Below are positions 63,986 to 64,000 of a stretch of DNA of 64,000 bases, one piece after another. Source of the stretch: DAOUBP01 sp964474695. GTDB taxonomy: Bacteria; Chloroflexota; Anaerolineae; CG2-30-64-16. Every line of letters begins with the position of its first letter. Positions within the stretch are counted from its first letter, which is position 1. Made by a program: the position numbers and the translations under genes. The stretch lies in the NCBI GenBank assembly GCA_964474695.1, contig CAYYTK010000013.1:44466-108465 (forward strand), given 5' to 3'. The notes below the pieces were generated by a model that worked only from the letters and a program-made list of their open reading frames with translations, was not told the origin of the DNA and made no database searches.

Positions 63986-64000
63986 ATGAGTGATCGGATT
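63986..64000 (+). CDS. Start of a gene cut by the window end
   Basis: An ATG follows a GGAGAG ribosome site (63975-63980) and a good promoter. Only MSDRI is visible, so no function can be given. Confidence 0.55.

Overview
The window is about 64 kb of high-GC bacterial chromosome with roughly 50 protein genes, three tRNAs and a T-box leader. No gene gives a firm species name. The best guess is a Chloroflexota bacterium (Anaerolineae or Ardenticatenia-like). The reasons are the mix of secreted SBBP-repeat and beta-propeller proteins, ECF sigma modules, the SQR/DUF1641/DsrE/DsrC sulfur cluster, and several families of short palindromic repeats. This is inference, not proof.

Layout. 1-14.4 kb, all on the minus strand, is a surface-polysaccharide locus: glycosyltransferases, two hexapeptide-repeat acyltransferases, a DegT aminotransferase, an epimerase, a Wzm/Wzt exporter, an O-antigen ligase with TPRs, and a B12-dependent radical SAM protein. 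A RelE-type toxin-antitoxin pair with its own promoter sits just upstream of the exporter. About 0.75-5.6 kb is clearly lower in GC than its surroundings, and the boundary falls inside wzt, as expected if a sugar-specificity cassette had been exchanged. 14.5-16.7 kb holds a divergent promoter, a T-box leader, serS, two serine tRNAs, an arginine tRNA and a strong terminator. 16.8-20.5 kb is a two-component system facing an HtrA-type protease. 20.5-30.3 kb carries secreted proteins, a methyltransferase, a GH94 phosphorylase, a PEP-synthase-like enzyme and a GH3-like adenylating enzyme. 30.4-34.1 kb has a membrane protein, an ABC exporter and an aminotransferase.

34.2-37.9 kb is a probable sulfur operon: a PocR-domain HTH regulator, sulfide:quinone oxidoreductase, DUF1641, a DsrC/TusE-like protein and a DsrE2-like protein. 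Two perfect or near-perfect palindromes lie in its upstream region. 38.1-50.2 kb contains a phosphotransferase, two double-GNAT proteins, a toroid protein, a zinc metallopeptidase, two secreted propeller proteins, galactokinase and a GT39-type membrane glycosyltransferase.

50.4-59.1 kb is the most unusual stretch: two ECF sigma/anti-sigma modules mixed with lipoproteins, one of them frameshifted. One anti-sigma factor is a 927-residue fusion of a zinc-binding anti-sigma domain, one membrane helix and two tandem sugar-binding-protein domains, with no ABC permease nearby. It looks like a direct extracellular ligand sensor wired to a sigma factor.

59.4-64 kb has a TspO-like, SRPBCC and CrtI-like oxidoreductase operon. 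It converges on a MarR-regulated Rieske oxygenase, and the start of one more gene runs off the end. Several repeat families recur across the window, and some are inserted in frame within coding sequence.
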